This document shows, one piece after another, positions 36,962 to 45,898 of a DNA stretch of 64,000 bases. Position 1 is the stretch's first letter; every line of letters begins with the position of its first letter. The stretch spans positions 114,890-178,889 of the forward strand of contig NZ_BMOK01000007.1 in NCBI RefSeq assembly GCF_014647035.1. The letters run 5' to 3'. Source of the stretch: Sporolactobacillus putidus (GTDB lineage Bacteria; Bacillota; Bacilli; Bacillales; Sporolactobacillaceae). A program made the translations under genes and the position numbers. The notes beneath the pieces were generated by a model. It was given only the letters and a program-made list of their open reading frames with translations. It did not search any database and had not been told where the DNA came from.

Positions 36962-37282
36962 ATGTATGATGATCGAGATAAAGATGTCAGGAATTATCGT
37001 AAAGCCATCTATTATGATGGCATTCACCGCTATGAAAATGGTGAGAGGGAGAAGTCATTAAGTGAATTAACTTTAAGAGAATTTGACCACATTTGTTATG
37101 GTGCATGTTACTCGGCAAATAAGCAATTGTTGTCCGCGATCATGCCAAGGCTTAAAGAAATCGAAGAAAAAGAATCTACACTTTTTAAAATGATTGATAA
37201 TCTGTTGGAAGACAATCGTGAAATTTACAAACAGCTTGAAGGCGTTAAGGCAAAGCTGACCGGCGGAATTGAAAAAAGATAA
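36962..37282 (+). CDS. Hypothetical phage protein with coiled coil
   Basis: This is a 106-aa charged protein; the C-terminal half (LKEIEEKESTLFKMIDNLLED) is a predicted coiled coil. It is 3 nt after the previous gene. The function is unknown. Confidence 0.65.
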   Translation: MYDDRDKDVRNYRKAIYYDGIHRYENGEREKSLSELTLREFDHICYGACYSANKQLLSAIMPRLKEIEEKESTLFKMIDNLLEDNREIYKQLEGVKAKLTGGIEKR

Positions 37283-37294
37283 GGAGTGAACAGC

Positions 37295-37543
37295 ATGGAT
37301 GAAAAGACAAATGAAAAGTTGGCAAAGGTAAAAAACACAGTGGTTAACAATGTGAGTCATACGACAAAAAATAATAATCTAACTCATTATCGAAACAATG
37401 ACAAGATAAGATGGACAGAGTTAAGACTTAAGTATCTAGATTCGCTTCTTCAGATCAATATCGAAAAATCGAACATTAACGTTGATGAAGATATTAATAA
37501 ACTTATTAATAAATTGAATGAGTCATTGATTGATGAAAAATGA
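37295..37543 (+). CDS. Hypothetical phage protein
   Basis: This is an 82-aa protein, Asn/Lys-rich and mostly helical. The ATG at 37295 follows AAGGAG by 8 nt; an upstream GTG at 37286 is less likely. It overlaps the next gene by 4 nt. The function is unknown. Confidence 0.65.
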   Translation: MDEKTNEKLAKVKNTVVNNVSHTTKNNNLTHYRNNDKIRWTELRLKYLDSLLQINIEKSNINVDEDINKLINKLNESLIDEK

Positions 37544-37776
37544 GCCGCGGGATTGTTGTCACGCTGGAATTTAGAATACATAAGCCCAGGAATGTGTCAA
37601 TGATGAGTGTTTATGACTCATTATGCGAAGTTGTCCCTAATCGAATATTAATTCAAATGATTGATACATATGAGATTAAAATAAAATTCAGATTGACGCG
37701 TGGGCAAAATTTGAATTTTATTTATCATAGCATTGTAGATTGTTTGATCGGAAAATATCGGATAAAAATATTGTAA
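37540..37776 (+). CDS. Hypothetical phage protein
   Basis: This 78-aa basic protein overlaps the previous stop codon (ATGA type), which suggests coupled translation. No motif is recognised. Confidence 0.6.
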   Translation: MSRGIVVTLEFRIHKPRNVSMMSVYDSLCEVVPNRILIQMIDTYEIKIKFRLTRGQNLNFIYHSIVDCLIGKYRIKIL

Positions 37777-37786
37777 TAAGGATGAT

Positions 37787-38110
37787 ATGGCTATGGCTGT
37801 TAAGGCAAAGAGTAAAAAAAGTAATAAGAAAGATGACACTGAATATTTTGTGATGTTGAATGTGAGAGGGCAACTTATTCCAACATACCTGACTAAAGAT
37901 AAAATTGTTGGGGATGTTTATAAACTCAGCGAGGACACATATGTTTATGAAAAAGATCGCGAAGGTGATATTAAACAGATTCTCGATCTTGTAGCATTGG
38001 ATGAAAAGATCGAACCAGTTTCACTGACAACACTTGCTGAACAAGTTGAAGCTGATGATGAATTTGAAAAAACTGTAGATAAGCTGTTGAAAAATTCAAG
38101 GATAAGATAA
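37787..38110 (+). CDS. Hypothetical phage protein
   Basis: This is a 107-aa protein with a Lys/Ser-rich N terminus (KAKSKKSNKK) and an acidic C-terminal half. ATG 37787 or 37793 could start it. The function is unknown. Confidence 0.6.
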   Translation: MAMAVKAKSKKSNKKDDTEYFVMLNVRGQLIPTYLTKDKIVGDVYKLSEDTYVYEKDREGDIKQILDLVALDEKIEPVSLTTLAEQVEADDEFEKTVDKLLKNSRIR

Positions 38111-38113
38111 GTG

Positions 38114-38242
38114 ATGGAAAAGTTAAAGAGAATGATAAGTGATCAAAGGTTGTCAGCGTTTGAATGGACAAAGTTTGTGATGGTGCAAAGTTGCGAAGTC
38201 GGATTCTTTGCGATGATTTTCGCAGCGCAATTTTTAAAATGA
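38114..38242 (+). CDS. 42-aa hypothetical protein
   Basis: A short open frame follows 3 nt after the previous gene. It has a basic N terminus and a hydrophobic C-terminal half (GFFAMIFAAQFL), like a small membrane peptide. It lacks a strong ribosome binding site of its own and may be translated by coupling. Confidence 0.45.
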   Translation: MEKLKRMISDQRLSAFEWTKFVMVQSCEVGFFAMIFAAQFLK

Positions 38243-38320
38243 AGCAAGGCGGAGTAAAAGGAGATTAAACCTGAAACAGTTTCAAAAATGATGATGATGA
38301 AAAAGAGGAGAATGATAAAA

Positions 38321-38431
38321 ATGATTTATTGTGTTGATGAAAGTGGAATTGTGGCAAGGGTAAGAATTGGAATGGAAATGGTTGGCGAATATCAAAGAAG
38401 TCGTAAAAGATTACAGTTTAGGCGAAATTGA
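38321..38431 (+). CDS. Short ORF overlapping the AP2-domain gene
   Basis: These 36 codons start at ATG 38321 after AGAGGAG with good spacing and end inside the next gene in another frame. It may be a leader for translational coupling, or the true start of the next gene if a frameshift occurs. Confidence 0.3.
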   Translation: MIYCVDESGIVARVRIGMEMVGEYQRSRKRLQFRRN

Positions 38432-38951
38432 AGGAATTAAAAAGAATGATAAGATTTATTGTTGCTGGAATAATCTTATGAGACGTACATATTTAAGCGA
38501 TAAATATAAGAATTGGGAACGGTACAAAGGTTGTACAGTAGCACAGGAATGGCATACATACAGCAATTTTCGTAATTGGTATCTAGAGAATTATTATAAA
38601 GTACCTGGTCATAAAATGGAATTAGATAAAGACATCCTCGTTAAAGGTAATAAATGCTATTCCCCGTCTACATGTATTTTTGTACCCCATGAAATTAATT
38701 CACTTTTCACAAGCAATTCAAAGTTTAGAGGTTCGTTTCCAATTGGTGTAAATAAACACAAGGATAAATTTATGGCACAAATAAACGGTAAAGGCTGCAT
38801 TGGTGTATTTAATACACCCGAAGAAGCGTTTCAAGCTTATAAAGTGGCTAAGGAAAAGCGGATTAAGGAAGTTGCTGATAAATATAGGGAATGGATACCT
38901 GATCGGGTTTATCAGGCAATGATTAATTGGAAAGTAAAAATTGATGATTGA
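38367..38951 (+). CDS. AP2-domain phage protein, homing-endonuclease-like
   Basis: This is a protein of about 194 aa. The N-terminal half has the pattern WNNLMRRTY...CTVAQEWHTYSNFRNWY...LDKDIL, seen in phage HNH/AP2 endonuclease-like proteins. The C-terminal part (about residues 128-178, PIGVNKHKDKFMAQINGKG then FNTPEEAFQAY) is an AP2 DNA-binding domain. The TTG at 38367 has no clear ribosome binding site, so the start is uncertain. Such genes often behave as selfish insertions in phages. Confidence 0.7.
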   Translation: MEWKWLANIKEVVKDYSLGEIEGIKKNDKIYCCWNNLMRRTYLSDKYKNWERYKGCTVAQEWHTYSNFRNWYLENYYKVPGHKMELDKDILVKGNKCYSPSTCIFVPHEINSLFTSNSKFRGSFPIGVNKHKDKFMAQINGKGCIGVFNTPEEAFQAYKVAKEKRIKEVADKYREWIPDRVYQAMINWKVKIDD

Positions 38952-39015
38952 ATAAGCAGGAAAAATATCCTATTTTATTGAATTAAGTCATATAACAAAT
39001 TGGGAGATGGGAAAG

Positions 39016-39204
39016 ATGGATTTAACAACTCAACTAAAAAAAGTCGAAAAACAAATTAATGATAATTTAAAAAATGTGAACATTGAAGATTTATTTAATG
39101 ATGAGTTTATTAAACAACACACGGATTTTTCTTCATATGACGAGTTTAAAAAAGAAGCGGCTAAGAGTTATACTGCAAAGAAAATTAAAGAATTAGGATA
39201 TTAA
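39016..39204 (+). CDS. Small hypothetical phage protein
   Basis: This is a 62-aa charged helical protein. ATG 39016 follows GGGAG by 9 nt and is better placed than the ATG at 39007. A terminator follows. The function is unknown. Confidence 0.6.
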   Translation: MDLTTQLKKVEKQINDNLKNVNIEDLFNDEFIKQHTDFSSYDEFKKEAAKSYTAKKIKELGY

Positions 39205-39218
39205 TTTACATTTAATGT

Positions 39219-39244
39219 AGGCATCCTCTAAATAAGGATGCTTT
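39219..39244 (+). terminator. Terminator
   Basis: GCATCCT / AGGATGC with a 7-nt loop and TTTTATT after it. Confidence 0.75.
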
Positions 39245-39286
39245 TATTATGCCTAAATTTAGGAAAATGAAAAGGGGAAAAGAGAA

Positions 39287-39562
39287 ATGTTAAGGAAAGA
39301 ACTCAAGAATATTAAAGAAGAATTGGAAGAAATTAAAAATAAAATTAATACAGATCCGATTATCGTGAGTAAAATCGATGTTGGAAAAGAAGATATAATC
39401 GTATTAAAAATTTATGGACTAGTAGATGAATATGAAAGAAATTTAATTAGAGAAAAATTACAGACGTATTTTCCAGATAATAAAATTCTTATTATTGATC
39501 GTTCGGTTAATGGCCTAGAAGTCATTAAAAAAGCGGTAGCTGAAATGAAGGTAGAAATATAA
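39287..39562 (+). CDS. Hypothetical phage protein
   Basis: This is a 91-aa protein: an N-terminal coiled coil (LKNIKEELEEIKNKI) and a small alpha/beta C-terminal part. It overlaps the next gene by one base. The function is unknown. Confidence 0.6.
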   Translation: MLRKELKNIKEELEEIKNKINTDPIIVSKIDVGKEDIIVLKIYGLVDEYERNLIREKLQTYFPDNKILIIDRSVNGLEVIKKAVAEMKVEI

Positions 39563-39735
39563 TGGATAAAGAAAAACTTGCAAGTATGATAGTACATATT
39601 TCACTTGATGATTTTATGTTTCAAGAACAATTGGAAAAATGTAAAAAAGATTATAAAGAATTAATTGATGGAATTAAAGATGGGTCGCTAGTTAAAATTA
39701 AAATCGGCTGTGAAGGGACAAAGAATAATGAATGA
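39562..39735 (+). CDS. 57-aa hypothetical phage protein
   Basis: A charged helical protein begins at ATG 39562, sharing one base with the previous stop (TAATG). It is in line with the dense packing of this region. The function is unknown. Confidence 0.5.
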   Translation: MDKEKLASMIVHISLDDFMFQEQLEKCKKDYKELIDGIKDGSLVKIKIGCEGTKNNE

Positions 39736-39782
39736 ACAAAAGTTTCCCATGTCTAAAAATAAGAAGGTGAATAAAATAACTG

Positions 39783-40544
39783 ATGCTTGAGTATGTAACA
39801 TTAAACTTTAATGGTAAAAGTTCGTCTGATTTTGGTATTGTTTGTGCAAATGGGACAGGCAACAGCCAGTTTCAGGATATATTCGTTGCTAACAAAACAA
39901 TCAATGAAGACACTAACGATCAGCAACCTATCCCCTATTTTAAATACGTGAGTAAAGCCCCTCTTGATTTACCTCCAATCAACTTATTTTGGACAAACGG
40001 ATTTAATGAAGAAGGATTACAGCTCGTTAAGCAATGGTTGAATAAAGATACATATAGTGAATTTTATTTTGAAGAATATCCTATCCGGCATTATTTTGGG
40101 ATTATGTATGCTGATGGAACACTAACTCACAATGGATCTGGTGAAGGTTTTGCGACTGTTAAGATTCGTTGTAATGGGCCATATGCCTATTCACCAATGA
40201 TCACAGATTATCATGAAATCCCAGATGAAGGAAAGTTCATTGAAATCAATAATAAGGGCGATTATAAATTTTGTCCGTACATTAAGTTAACCAAAACTGG
40301 CGATGGTGATTTTTCTATTTTGAATTATAACGATGGTGGGAGTCAGTGTATTTTTGTAGGGTTAAAAGATGGTGAAACACTCACCATTGATGGAGAAAAT
40401 GAGATCATTGAATCTGATCTACCTAATACATACCGTTATGATAATCATAATGACATATTCCTTAAATTGAAATTAGGGGTTAATCGTTTATTTGTAAATG
40501 GAACATGCAAGATGAAAATGTTTTATCGATATATTTACATGTGA
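39783..40544 (+). CDS. Distal tail (Dit)-like protein
   Basis: This 253-aa protein has the sequence pattern of siphovirus distal tail proteins: an N-terminal segment with a short SSDFGIV strand, the ILFEDRxY-like region replaced by YSEFYFEEYPIRHYFG, and TVKIRCNGPYAYSP in the middle, typical of the Dit hub domain. Dit normally follows the tape-measure gene. Here it lies about 10 kb before it, upstream of the terminase genes, which is unusual. Confidence 0.75.
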   Translation: MLEYVTLNFNGKSSSDFGIVCANGTGNSQFQDIFVANKTINEDTNDQQPIPYFKYVSKAPLDLPPINLFWTNGFNEEGLQLVKQWLNKDTYSEFYFEEYPIRHYFGIMYADGTLTHNGSGEGFATVKIRCNGPYAYSPMITDYHEIPDEGKFIEINNKGDYKFCPYIKLTKTGDGDFSILNYNDGGSQCIFVGLKDGETLTIDGENEIIESDLPNTYRYDNHNDIFLKLKLGVNRLFVNGTCKMKMFYRYIYM

Positions 40545-40562
40545 TACGAAGGATTGGTTTTA

Positions 40563-41000
40563 ATGAAATTAGTGCATCAATGTAATTATTCCAGTTGCCA
40601 CAAGTTAATCCCACAAAATCAGCGGTATTGTCCAATACATAAGAAGTACGAAGTTAAGCAGAAGCAAGAATGGAATAAGACATACAACAAGACAAGATAT
40701 GAGAAGAATTCCTTAACGGCCAATTACCATACATCGGCTTGGAGAAAATTACGTGAAGCGGTATTGGCAAGGGATAATCATCTTTGCCAGGAATGTTTAA
40801 GACAAGGATATGTTAAACCGGCTAGTCATGTTGACCATGTTGAACCGGCTGTTGAAAGGCTGGATTTATTTTGGCAAATGGATAATTTACAAAGCCTTTG
40901 TCCTTCATGCCATACAAAGAAAACAATTGAAGAACAAAGGATAAAAAAACAAGGACAGAAAAAATGGGCCAATAAAAAAGGTGGATTAAAAAATGAGTGA
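40563..41000 (+). CDS. HNH endonuclease
   Basis: This 145-aa nuclease has an N-terminal Cys pair (CNYSSCHKLI, then YCPIHKKY) and a C-terminal HNH core: HVDHVEPAVERLDLFWQMDNLQSLCPSCHTKKT, with CQEC before it for zinc. HNH proteins beside terminase are required for packaging cleavage in HK97-type phages. ATG 40563 follows GAAGGA by 10 nt. Confidence 0.9.
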   Translation: MKLVHQCNYSSCHKLIPQNQRYCPIHKKYEVKQKQEWNKTYNKTRYEKNSLTANYHTSAWRKLREAVLARDNHLCQECLRQGYVKPASHVDHVEPAVERLDLFWQMDNLQSLCPSCHTKKTIEEQRIKKQGQKKWANKKGGLKNE

Positions 41001-41391
41001 AGATAAGACATTAACGATTGTTTATACAGAACCAAAAATCAATGATGAAAATAAAGACAGTATCTTATATTATATTGATGGAAAGAAACTCAATGGACAG
41101 ATTACAGTTAACCATTTTAAGAATAAGAAATTAGTTTTTAATAACGGTGAACCCATTGAGATAGTGGACAAAGTGGTTAGAGTACTAGGATACAACCAAG
41201 ATGAATTAATGGACGTGTTCGTTGTATGTGACTATGGTACGACATCTCAATATAAATTAACGAGACAGGAACTAATCGACTTAGTTAATAGTAGTGATCA
41301 TGATACTTATAGTGGCAATCATGTGTACGTGATCGATAAAGGTAATAACCTTGTTAGTGGTAATAAGTACATTAACTTTATGAATAAATAA
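40993..41391 (+). CDS. Hypothetical phage protein
   Basis: This 132-aa acidic, beta-rich protein overlaps the HNH stop codon by 8 nt. I recognise no domain. It sits between HNH and the terminase small subunit. Confidence 0.65.
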   Translation: MSEDKTLTIVYTEPKINDENKDSILYYIDGKKLNGQITVNHFKNKKLVFNNGEPIEIVDKVVRVLGYNQDELMDVFVVCDYGTTSQYKLTRQELIDLVNSSDHDTYSGNHVYVIDKGNNLVSGNKYINFMNK

Positions 41392-41705
41392 ATGAAAATA
41401 AAAATGAAAATTAAAAAACAAAATTAAATTTGAAAAATAATTTTGGAAAATTTTTCTGAAATCAAAAACGGAAAATTGTTTTTGGAAAAATTTTAAATGG
41501 AAATTTGAAATAAAAGTTTGAAATGAATATGAAAAACAGTTTTTATTGAACAAACTAAATCAATTTGAAAAGTCGGCTGATAATCTCAAAAAACATTGTG
41601 GTTATCGGCTTTTTACGATGTCCCCGCCTACCTGAATTATATTGGGCAACGAGTCGTGGGGGTTTCGTCTGTAAAATTTCCTGTTTGTAAAAGATTTTTA
41701 CTTTA
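41392..41705 (+). other. A-rich non-coding stretch before terminase
   Basis: About 170 nt of A/T-rich sequence repeat GGAAAATTTT-like units, followed by a hairpin with T tail (GGCTGATAATC / GGTTATCGGC, 41577-41612) and a second pairing CCCCG/TGGGG near 41622-41665. No gene is supported. A terminator plus a cos/pac packaging site is possible here, next to terS. Confidence 0.4.
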
Positions 41706-41726
41706 TTGGGGAAGGATTTGATTAAA

Positions 41727-42221
41727 TTGAGTGCAAACGCTGGCTCGAACAACGGGGGAGGAAGAAAACTTAAAGCGATTAATGGGTTAAATTCGCATAT
41801 CTCAAATGCCGAAAAAGCGCAACGTGAAAAGGCTGAGAAAGAAATGGACAAGTTTCCTGAACTCAGTGATAAACCGCCAGCTTACCTTGACAGTTTGGCA
41901 AAAAGAGTCTGGAAAGAGTTAGCCCCGCAGATTAAAAAGTTACCTATCAAAGACTTAGACAGCGGTATTTTCGAACAATATTGCAATTTTTATCAACATT
42001 ATGTTGATGCGGAAAAGGATATTAAGAAAAATGGCTTTAAGACAGAAGACGGAAGCAAATTGTCACCAAGTTTCCGTGTAATGAAGGATTCAGCAGATAG
42101 TATGAGAAAATGTGCATCGGAACTAGGTCTCACGGTTGATTCAAGGCTTCGATTATTAATCCCAAACAAGGATGACGAAAATAGGGAAAGTCTGTTTGAT
42201 GTGTTTGGAAGTGGCAAGTAA
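41727..42221 (+). CDS. terS: Terminase small subunit, P27 family
   Basis: This is a protein of about 164 aa with an N-terminal Gly/Asn-rich arm followed by the helical P27-type DNA-binding domain (PAYLDSLAKRVWKELAPQIKKL, YCNFYQHYVDAEKDI). It starts at one of several TTG codons; 41727 has the best spacing from GGGGAAGGA. It overlaps terL by one base. Confidence 0.88.
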   Translation: MSANAGSNNGGGRKLKAINGLNSHISNAEKAQREKAEKEMDKFPELSDKPPAYLDSLAKRVWKELAPQIKKLPIKDLDSGIFEQYCNFYQHYVDAEKDIKKNGFKTEDGSKLSPSFRVMKDSADSMRKCASELGLTVDSRLRLLIPNKDDENRESLFDVFGSGK

Positions 42222-43972
42222 TGGATGCAGGTAACAGATATTGTCATGATGTGCTTTCAGGAAAAATTGTCGCATGTGAAAAGATTAAAAAAGCCTGTCA
42301 GCGACATTTGAACGATTTAGAACATGTACGAACAAAGGATTTCCCTTATTACTATGATGAAGAGATTGTTAAAAAGGTTTTGCAATTTATCAGCATTGTT
42401 CCAGACGTTGATAAGGGTGTTCCTATTGAGTTAATGCCGTTTCAAAAATGGATTCTTGCTATGTTGTTCGGCTGGCGTAGGACAGACGGCGGCAAGCGGT
42501 GGCGTAATGGGTTTATATCAATGGCCCGTACCAATAGTAAGACTCAGATTGCAAGCTGGCTCTGTATATATGACTTTCTGTTTGGTACGCCAAAGAATAA
42601 CCGGCAAATTATCTGTGCTAGTAACTCAATGGATCAGGCAGATAGACTATTCTCTTATTGCTGGAATAGCCTTGACCGGCTAGGTAATCAATTTGATGAG
42701 ATTGAAAAAATTGTCGATCTTAAATACAACGAAATAACTATAAAGAGTCAGGGTTCTTTCATTCGTAAAGTCTCGGAAGATACAAAAGGCGTAGACTCAA
42801 TTCATTCAACCTTTTGCGATTTTGACGAAGGACACCAGGCAAAGACTCGTTCCTTAATTTCTCGACTCCAATCAGGCATGGTTGCCAATGATGAAGCACT
42901 ACTCTTGCAAACTTCTACAGCCGGTGTAGACCCGAAAGTTCCCCTATACGATGATTATGTGATGCTCTCTAAAGTCCTCGATGGTAAGATCAGAATGGAT
43001 GATTATTTCGTTGCCATATGGGAACAAGACTCCGAAAAAGAAATGAATAATCCTGACACTTGGGAAAAATCAAACCCTCTTATGGCTTATCCTCAGAAGA
43101 AAAAATCTCTCACAAAAGGTATTATCTCCGAACGTGACAAAGCAATCGCTCAGAAAAATGTTAATGCCTTTCTTGTTAAAAATCTCAACTTGTGGCGACA
43201 GGCTTCTGAAGAATCCATGATTAATGTCAATGATTGGAATGAAACGGTGATTGATAAGCCGTTTGATATTGATGAACAAGATGTATATATCGGGATTGAC
43301 TTAAGCAAGAGCAATGATACAACGGCAATCGGCTTTGTCTATCCTTTTGTTGATCATGAAGATGGGAAAAATAAATTCTATATTGACTCTCATAGTTTTA
43401 TCGCAACTCGATATGGCGGGATTGAAGAAGTTGAAAAGACTCACCAGTTACCCTATCGCAGACTTGAAGATGAAGGCTATTGCGATATTACACGCCTTGA
43501 GACAGGGATCATAGACATTGATTTCGTGTATGAGTGGCTCTGCAATTATATTGATGATCATGATTTAAACGTGAAAGCAATTTGTTATGATGATTGGAAT
43601 TTTAATCCGCTTATTGCCAAGATTGAGCGGGATCATCAGGATTGGACACTTGTCGGTATAAGACAGGGCACCAAAACACTGAACACACCGACACGAGAGA
43701 TGAGGATGCAGATTTACGATAAGAAAATTTTGCACAACGAAAATCCTATTCTCAGAGCGAGCTTTCTGAATGCGATTTTGCTTGAAGACAATAACGGCTT
43801 GAAAGTGGACAAGAAAAAGAATGCAAATAAAATTGACTGTGTAGACGCCGTGATTGACGCATTTACACAAGGGTATTTGTATTTTGATGGATCAGATGAA
43901 GATGATGACGGATTGCCTAATCTGACAGACGAACAATGGAATGAGTATTTCAAAACTCAAATTGGATTCTAA
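42221..43972 (+). CDS. terL: Terminase large subunit
   Basis: This is a 583-aa terminase packaging motor. The N-terminal ATPase has a Walker A-like ARTNSKTQIAS and Walker B CDFDEGH. The C-terminal RNase H-like nuclease domain shows YIGIDLSKSNDTTAIGF and, near the end, the acidic DCVDAVIDA. This places the phage with HK97-like siphoviruses. Confidence 0.95.
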   Translation: MDAGNRYCHDVLSGKIVACEKIKKACQRHLNDLEHVRTKDFPYYYDEEIVKKVLQFISIVPDVDKGVPIELMPFQKWILAMLFGWRRTDGGKRWRNGFISMARTNSKTQIASWLCIYDFLFGTPKNNRQIICASNSMDQADRLFSYCWNSLDRLGNQFDEIEKIVDLKYNEITIKSQGSFIRKVSEDTKGVDSIHSTFCDFDEGHQAKTRSLISRLQSGMVANDEALLLQTSTAGVDPKVPLYDDYVMLSKVLDGKIRMDDYFVAIWEQDSEKEMNNPDTWEKSNPLMAYPQKKKSLTKGIISERDKAIAQKNVNAFLVKNLNLWRQASEESMINVNDWNETVIDKPFDIDEQDVYIGIDLSKSNDTTAIGFVYPFVDHEDGKNKFYIDSHSFIATRYGGIEEVEKTHQLPYRRLEDEGYCDITRLETGIIDIDFVYEWLCNYIDDHDLNVKAICYDDWNFNPLIAKIERDHQDWTLVGIRQGTKTLNTPTREMRMQIYDKKILHNENPILRASFLNAILLEDNNGLKVDKKKNANKIDCVDAVIDAFTQGYLYFDGSDEDDDGLPNLTDEQWNEYFKTQIGF

Positions 43973-43984
43973 AAAAGGGAGGTA

Positions 43985-44182
43985 GTGGCAATCAAACTAA
44001 ACTTGAATTCTCCAATTAAATTCATTTGGAATAATATTCATTCAATATTATTCCTGTTGGGATTAGGAATCTTAGTGTTTACAGTGTTCCTAATTAATAC
44101 AATCGCCGGACTGTTTACATTGTCGGGCGTTTTAATTTTGCTTGGCTTATTGATTAACAATATCCCAACAGGAGGGAGGTAA
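43985..44182 (+). CDS. Small membrane protein
   Basis: This is a 65-aa protein with two hydrophobic segments (about 18-35 and 40-58). GTG 43985 stands very close to GGGAGG. It fills the gap between terL and portal, where small membrane proteins are common. The function is unknown. Confidence 0.55.
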   Translation: MAIKLNLNSPIKFIWNNIHSILFLLGLGILVFTVFLINTIAGLFTLSGVLILLGLLINNIPTGGR

Positions 44183-44191
44183 AAAATGTAA

Positions 44192-45310
44192 ATGTTCTTC
44201 GGTAAAAGAGGGGAAAAACGATCCCTCAATCTTGGTTCTGGTGCAAACAATGTCCAACTTGTCATGCAAAATGGACAACTTGTGCCAATTGCTTCTGGTG
44301 TAAATGCAACTGCTGCTATACAAAACTCTGATGTCTATGCCGTGATTGACCGAATTAGTTCTGATGTTGCCACAGCAGCATTTAAAACTAACATCCCCGA
44401 TCCAAACTTAAATTATCTGCTTTCAGTAAATCCAAGTCCTATCTTTTCTCCATATAACTTTTGGCAAACTGTTTTAGTAAACCTTCTGCTAAATGGTAAC
44501 TCCTTTGTGCTAATTTGGCGAGACCCTATAACGAATCAACCCACAAAATTAGAGATTCTTATTAACATGGAAGTCAATGTCTTAATGACGGATGACTCTC
44601 AGCAACTTTTTTATGATATTCGATTCTTTGATGATCGACCAGATACTTTAGTCGCCTCGCAAGATATGCTTCACTTCAGGTTACTCTCCGCAAATACAAC
44701 CACTCAATTGATGGTACTCGGTACTTCACCACTCATGAGTTTATCCAAAGAAGTTGAGATTCAGAATCAAACTAACAACTTAACCCTAACTTCCTTAGCC
44801 AAATCCATCAATCCTAGCGGAATTCTGACAGTCAATAAAGGCTTACCAGGAAAAGCCGAAAAGGAAAACATTCGTAGAGAATTTGAAGCTGCAAATTCAG
44901 GAACAAACGCCGGAAGGCCTTTAGTTCTAGACAATTTAACAACGTATAAATCCGTTGCCATTGATAGTAATGTTCTGAATCTACTACAAGGAACGGATTG
45001 GACAAGACAACAGATAGCAAAAGCGTTTGGACTTCCCAGTGATTTACTTCAAATGGAGTCAGAACACAGCAACATTCAACAAATCATGACGTATTATGCT
45101 GCTTGTTTAAATCGATACATGCAGCCAATCACGAGCGAAATTACAAATAAACTAGCTACTCTTCCAGGTGAGATAGTCGCACTCGATGTAAGTTCTATTA
45201 CTGATCCGGACAATTCAGCTATCGAGACCAGGATGGCTAATTTGGTTAAAAACGGAGTTATTACAAGTGATCAGGCGCTTGCCATTCTCTCAAAGAAAGG
45301 AGGGTGGTAA
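44192..45310 (+). CDS. Portal protein, HK97 family
   Basis: This is a 372-aa portal. Typical segments are VYAVIDRISSDVATAAF near residue 45, LLLNGNSFVLIWRD near 100, and QGTDWTRQQIAKAFGLPSDLL near 270. It forms the dodecameric gate at one capsid vertex. The prohead protease follows in another frame. Confidence 0.95.
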   Translation: MFFGKRGEKRSLNLGSGANNVQLVMQNGQLVPIASGVNATAAIQNSDVYAVIDRISSDVATAAFKTNIPDPNLNYLLSVNPSPIFSPYNFWQTVLVNLLLNGNSFVLIWRDPITNQPTKLEILINMEVNVLMTDDSQQLFYDIRFFDDRPDTLVASQDMLHFRLLSANTTTQLMVLGTSPLMSLSKEVEIQNQTNNLTLTSLAKSINPSGILTVNKGLPGKAEKENIRREFEAANSGTNAGRPLVLDNLTTYKSVAIDSNVLNLLQGTDWTRQQIAKAFGLPSDLLQMESEHSNIQQIMTYYAACLNRYMQPITSEITNKLATLPGEIVALDVSSITDPDNSAIETRMANLVKNGVITSDQALAILSKKGGW

Positions 45311-45314
45311 GAGT

Positions 45315-45893
45315 ATGCAAGATATGGAAAAAAGAACCTTTTCCCAAGAGTTTGATATTAGGGCCAGTGATGATACTGGTGGGCATGTGATTTCAGGTTA
45401 TGCAATTGTCTTCAATCAACCGTCTGAGGACATTGGATTTATCGAAACGGTAGACCCTAAAGCTTTAGATGGCGTGGATATGAGCAAAGTCTTCTGCTTG
45501 TACAATCACGATTTCAGCAATGTATTAGCCCGAACGGACACTAAGACGCTGACTCTAAAAGTGGATGATAAAGGATTGGCATTTACCTGTGCTATTCCTA
45601 ACACATCACTTGGTGCCGATGTGTTCGAGAACATACAGAATGGGAACGTTCAGGGGTGTTCATTTGGATTTACAGTAGCAGATGATCAATTTGATACTGA
45701 TGACCAAGGGAACACAACAAGACGAATCTTGAAACTTGATGAACTCTTTGAAATATCGCTGACCTGTATTCCGGCTTATCCGGAAACGAGTGTTCAGGCA
45801 CAACGATCATATGAACGTTACAGGCGCTCTCAGCAAATGGAGCGCCTTAAATTATGGCTTTATTTAACAGAAAAATTAGAAAAGGATGAATAA
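45315..45893 (+). CDS. Prohead protease, HK97 family (S78)
   Basis: This is a 192-aa protease that trims the capsid subunits. The catalytic histidine is in CLYNHDFSNVLAR and the serine in GCSFGF. ATG 45315 lies 10 nt after AAAGGAGGG; the frame open to the left overlaps portal. Confidence 0.93.
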   Translation: MQDMEKRTFSQEFDIRASDDTGGHVISGYAIVFNQPSEDIGFIETVDPKALDGVDMSKVFCLYNHDFSNVLARTDTKTLTLKVDDKGLAFTCAIPNTSLGADVFENIQNGNVQGCSFGFTVADDQFDTDDQGNTTRRILKLDELFEISLTCIPAYPETSVQAQRSYERYRRSQQMERLKLWLYLTEKLEKDE

Positions 45894-45898
45894 CAATA

